Origin: Treponema sp.
GTDB lineage: Bacteria > Spirochaetota > Spirochaetia > Treponematales > Breznakiellaceae
Direction of reading: 5' to 3'
Length of the DNA stretch: 7,975 nucleotides
Assembly (NCBI GenBank): GCA_031288575.1
Contig: JAITRD010000291.1
Location: forward strand, 1 to 7,975
Within the stretch, counting starts at the first letter, position 1. Each line of letters begins with the position of its first letter. The translations under genes were made by a program, and so were the position numbers. The notes beneath the pieces were generated by a model. It ran no database searches. It was not told the DNA's origin and saw only the letters and a program-made list of their open reading frames with translations. Positions 6,418 through 7,975 of this stretch are shown here, one piece after another.

Positions 6418-7975
6418 TTATAGCAGGCTTACCGGGTCCACATCGGTCTCAAGGTAGACCCGGCTGTCCTTCCCCTTTTCGTAACGGCCCAGGACGGCCC
6501 GGGCGGTGCCGTGGAGGGGGCCCATGGAGGGTCCCCGGAGTAAAAGCTGCCGGCGGTGGTTTCCGGCGATGATGCCAATGGGGCATTCGGCGGGGCCCAG
6601 GAGCTCCGCCCCCCGGGGCAGGAGGGGCCGGATCAGGGCGGCCAGGCGGGAAGCGGCCCCTTCCGCCCGGTCCGCCTCTTTGGAGCGGAGGGTAAACCTG
6701 ATAAGCCGGGTATAGGGGGGGAAACCCAGGAGTTTCCGCTGGGCCAGTTCAGCCTCAAAAAAGCCCGCCACGTCCAGGGCGCAGGAACGAATAATGGCGG
6801 GGTCCCGGGGCCGCAGGGTTTGGACTATCACCTTGCCGTCGGGGAAATAACGGCCCGCCCGGCCCGCCACCTGGACGATGAGGGAAAAGGTCCGCTCCGC
6901 CGCCCGGAAATCGGGCAGGTGCAGTCCCGTGTCCGCCAGCACCACCCCCACCAGGCGTACACCGGGGAAGTTGAGCCCCTTGGCGACCATCTGGGTTCCC
7001 AGGAGTATGTCAATTCCCCCGGCCTTAAAAAGATTGAGGGTATCCCGGAGGCTGTTTTTCCTGACGGCGGTGTCCGCGTCGGCCCGGCGGACCCGGAGTT
7101 CCGGAAAGGTTCGGCAGACCTCCTCCTCAATCATCTCGGTGCCGAAGCCGGTATACCCCGCTTCCAGGGAACCGCATTGGGGGCAGGCCCGGGGGGGAAC
7201 CGCGGAATAACCGCAGTAGTGGCAGACAGCCCGGCCCATGCTTTTGTGGTAGGTGAGGGAGACCGAACAGTGGCGGCAGGTGAGTTCATAACCGCAGGAC
7301 GGGCAGTGGTAATAGTAGGCGAAGCCCCGGCGGTTGAGGAAGAGGATAGTCTGCCGCCCCATTTGGGCGGTTTTGCGGATCTCCTCCTTCAGTTCCGCGG
7401 TCAGGCAGCCTTCGGCGCGTTCAAGGCTTACCGGCACGATTTGGGGAGGGCTGCCCCCGGAGAGGCGGCGGGTCAGGTCCAGCCGTTTGATCACCCCCTC
7501 CTGCATGAGCTTCCAGGCCTCCGCCGAGGGGGTGGCGGAACCCATCACCAGCCGGGCCCCCCGGGCGGAACAGCGGCGTATGGCGGCCTGCCGGGCATGG
7601 TAGCGGGGGGTATTCCCCGATTTATAGGAGCCGTCGTGCTCCTCGTCGATGATGATGAGCCCCAGTTCCCGTACCGGGGCAAAAACCGCGCTCCGGGGGC
7701 CCACGACGATCCGGACCTCCCCCCGGCGGATCCGCATCCATTCGCTTAAACGGGCGCTGGGGCTCATCCCCGAATGGATGGTAGCCGCCGCCTGGCCAAA
7801 ACGTTTCCCGATGGCCTCGGCGGTTTGGTGGGTCAGGGAAATTTCCGGCACCAGGTAGATCACCGACTTTCCCGCCTGGAGCATAAATTCCGCAGCCCGG
7901 AGGAAAACCTCGGTTTTCCCCGACCCGGTGATGCCGTAAAGGTAAAACATGGGGGGCGGCGGCAGGGACCGGGGA
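6418..7975 (-). CDS. priA: primosomal replication restart helicase PriA, C-terminal part (partial)
   Basis: The frame is open to the window edge. Residues here are counted from the Met at complement 7950, which is internal: the sequence before it (RSLPPPP) continues off the edge. E. coli PriA has 732 residues, so the N-terminal DNA-binding region of about 200 residues is missing. Superfamily 2 helicase motifs appear in order: Walker A GITGSGKTE at 6-14, Walker B DEEHD at 102-106, GSATPS at 137-142, GTQMVAKGLNFPG at 318-330, and QVAGRAGR at 360-367. Eight cysteines (216, 219, 225, 228, 243, 246, 256, 259) form the two zinc sites that PriA inserts inside the helicase domain. The end (GPAECPIGIIAGNHRRQLLLRG, then DVDPVSLL) is the usual PriA C-terminal domain. 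PriA recognises stalled or repaired forks and reloads the replicative helicase. All key motifs are intact, and the stop is TAA at complement 6418-6420. Confidence 0.95.
   Translation of the reverse strand, partial: PRSLPPPPMFYLYGITGSGKTEVFLRAAEFMLQAGKSVIYLVPEISLTHQTAEAIGKRFGQAAATIHSGMSPSARLSEWMRIRRGEVRIVVGPRSAVFAPVRELGLIIIDEEHDGSYKSGNTPRYHARQAAIRRCSARGARLVMGSATPSAEAWKLMQEGVIKRLDLTRRLSGGSPPQIVPVSLERAEGCLTAELKEEIRKTAQMGRQTILFLNRRGFAYYYHCPSCGYELTCRHCSVSLTYHKSMGRAVCHYCGYSAVPPRACPQCGSLEAGYTGFGTEMIEEEVCRTFPELRVRRADADTAVRKNSLRDTLNLFKAGGIDILLGTQMVAKGLNFPGVRLVGVVLADTGLHLPDFRAAERTFSLIVQVAGRAGRYFPDGKVIVQTLRPRDPAIIRSCALDVAGFFEAELAQRKLLGFPPYTRLIRFTLRSKEADRAEGAASRLAALIRPLLPRGAELLGPAECPIGIIAGNHRRQLLLRGPSMGPLHGTARAVLGRYEKGKDSRVYLETDVDPVSLL

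Noticed and set aside
6556..7749. Long + strand open frame (397 codons) opposite priA
   Set aside because: It is antisense to a PriA sequence with intact helicase and zinc motifs. Its product is Gly/Pro-rich without any recognisable domain, as expected for a shadow of a GC-rich gene.

Overview
This 7,975-base window is typical, tightly packed bacterial chromosome, GC-rich with many CCGG/GGCC-type codons. The gene content is the tail of an MrfA-type helicase with MrfB, a carbohydrate ABC importer with a lipoprotein binding protein, and PriA. TTG and GTG starts with good Shine-Dalgarno (SD) sites also occur. The style suggests a GC-rich spirochaete such as a gut-associated Treponema relative, but that is an impression from style. 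No rRNA or marker gene proves it. There is no sign of a mobile element, CRISPR array, tRNA or rRNA.

Layout: (1) Positions 1-1424 hold the last 44 codons of a DEAD/DEAH helicase with a four-cysteine zinc motif (MrfA/YprA type). It is followed after 2 bases by a complete DEDDh exonuclease of the MrfB/YprB family. Together they form the DNA-damage repair pair known in Bacillus subtilis for mitomycin C adduct repair. (2) A small GNAT acetyltransferase lies at 1466-1897. (3) A clear sigma70-type promoter sits at 1939-1967. It opens a leader of about 176 nt with a possible 58-codon leader ORF, a weak palindrome and a stem that could hide the first permease's SD. (4) A four-gene operon follows on the + strand at 2150-6300: two CUT1-type ABC permeases overlapping by ATGA, a UgpB-like lipoprotein binding protein with a TTG start, and a TIM-barrel sugar phosphate isomerase/epimerase-type protein with a GTG start. 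No ATPase is encoded here. (5) The C-terminal 518 residues of the replication restart helicase PriA lie convergently on the - strand, running off the right edge.

How it fits together: region 4 reads as one uptake-and-use unit. The lipoprotein captures a sugar or sugar derivative outside the membrane and the two permeases form the channel. An ATPase shared with other importers probably powers it from elsewhere in the genome, and the isomerase/epimerase-like enzyme probably acts on the imported compound. The substrate cannot be read from sequence. The flanking genes (mrfAB, priA) are genome-maintenance genes and look functionally unrelated to the transporter.

I see no wholly new system. The most interesting non-standard signal is the leader of the transporter operon (1974-2152). 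A candidate leader ORF ends in a TAATG overlap with the first permease and runs through a predicted stem that masks the permease SD.
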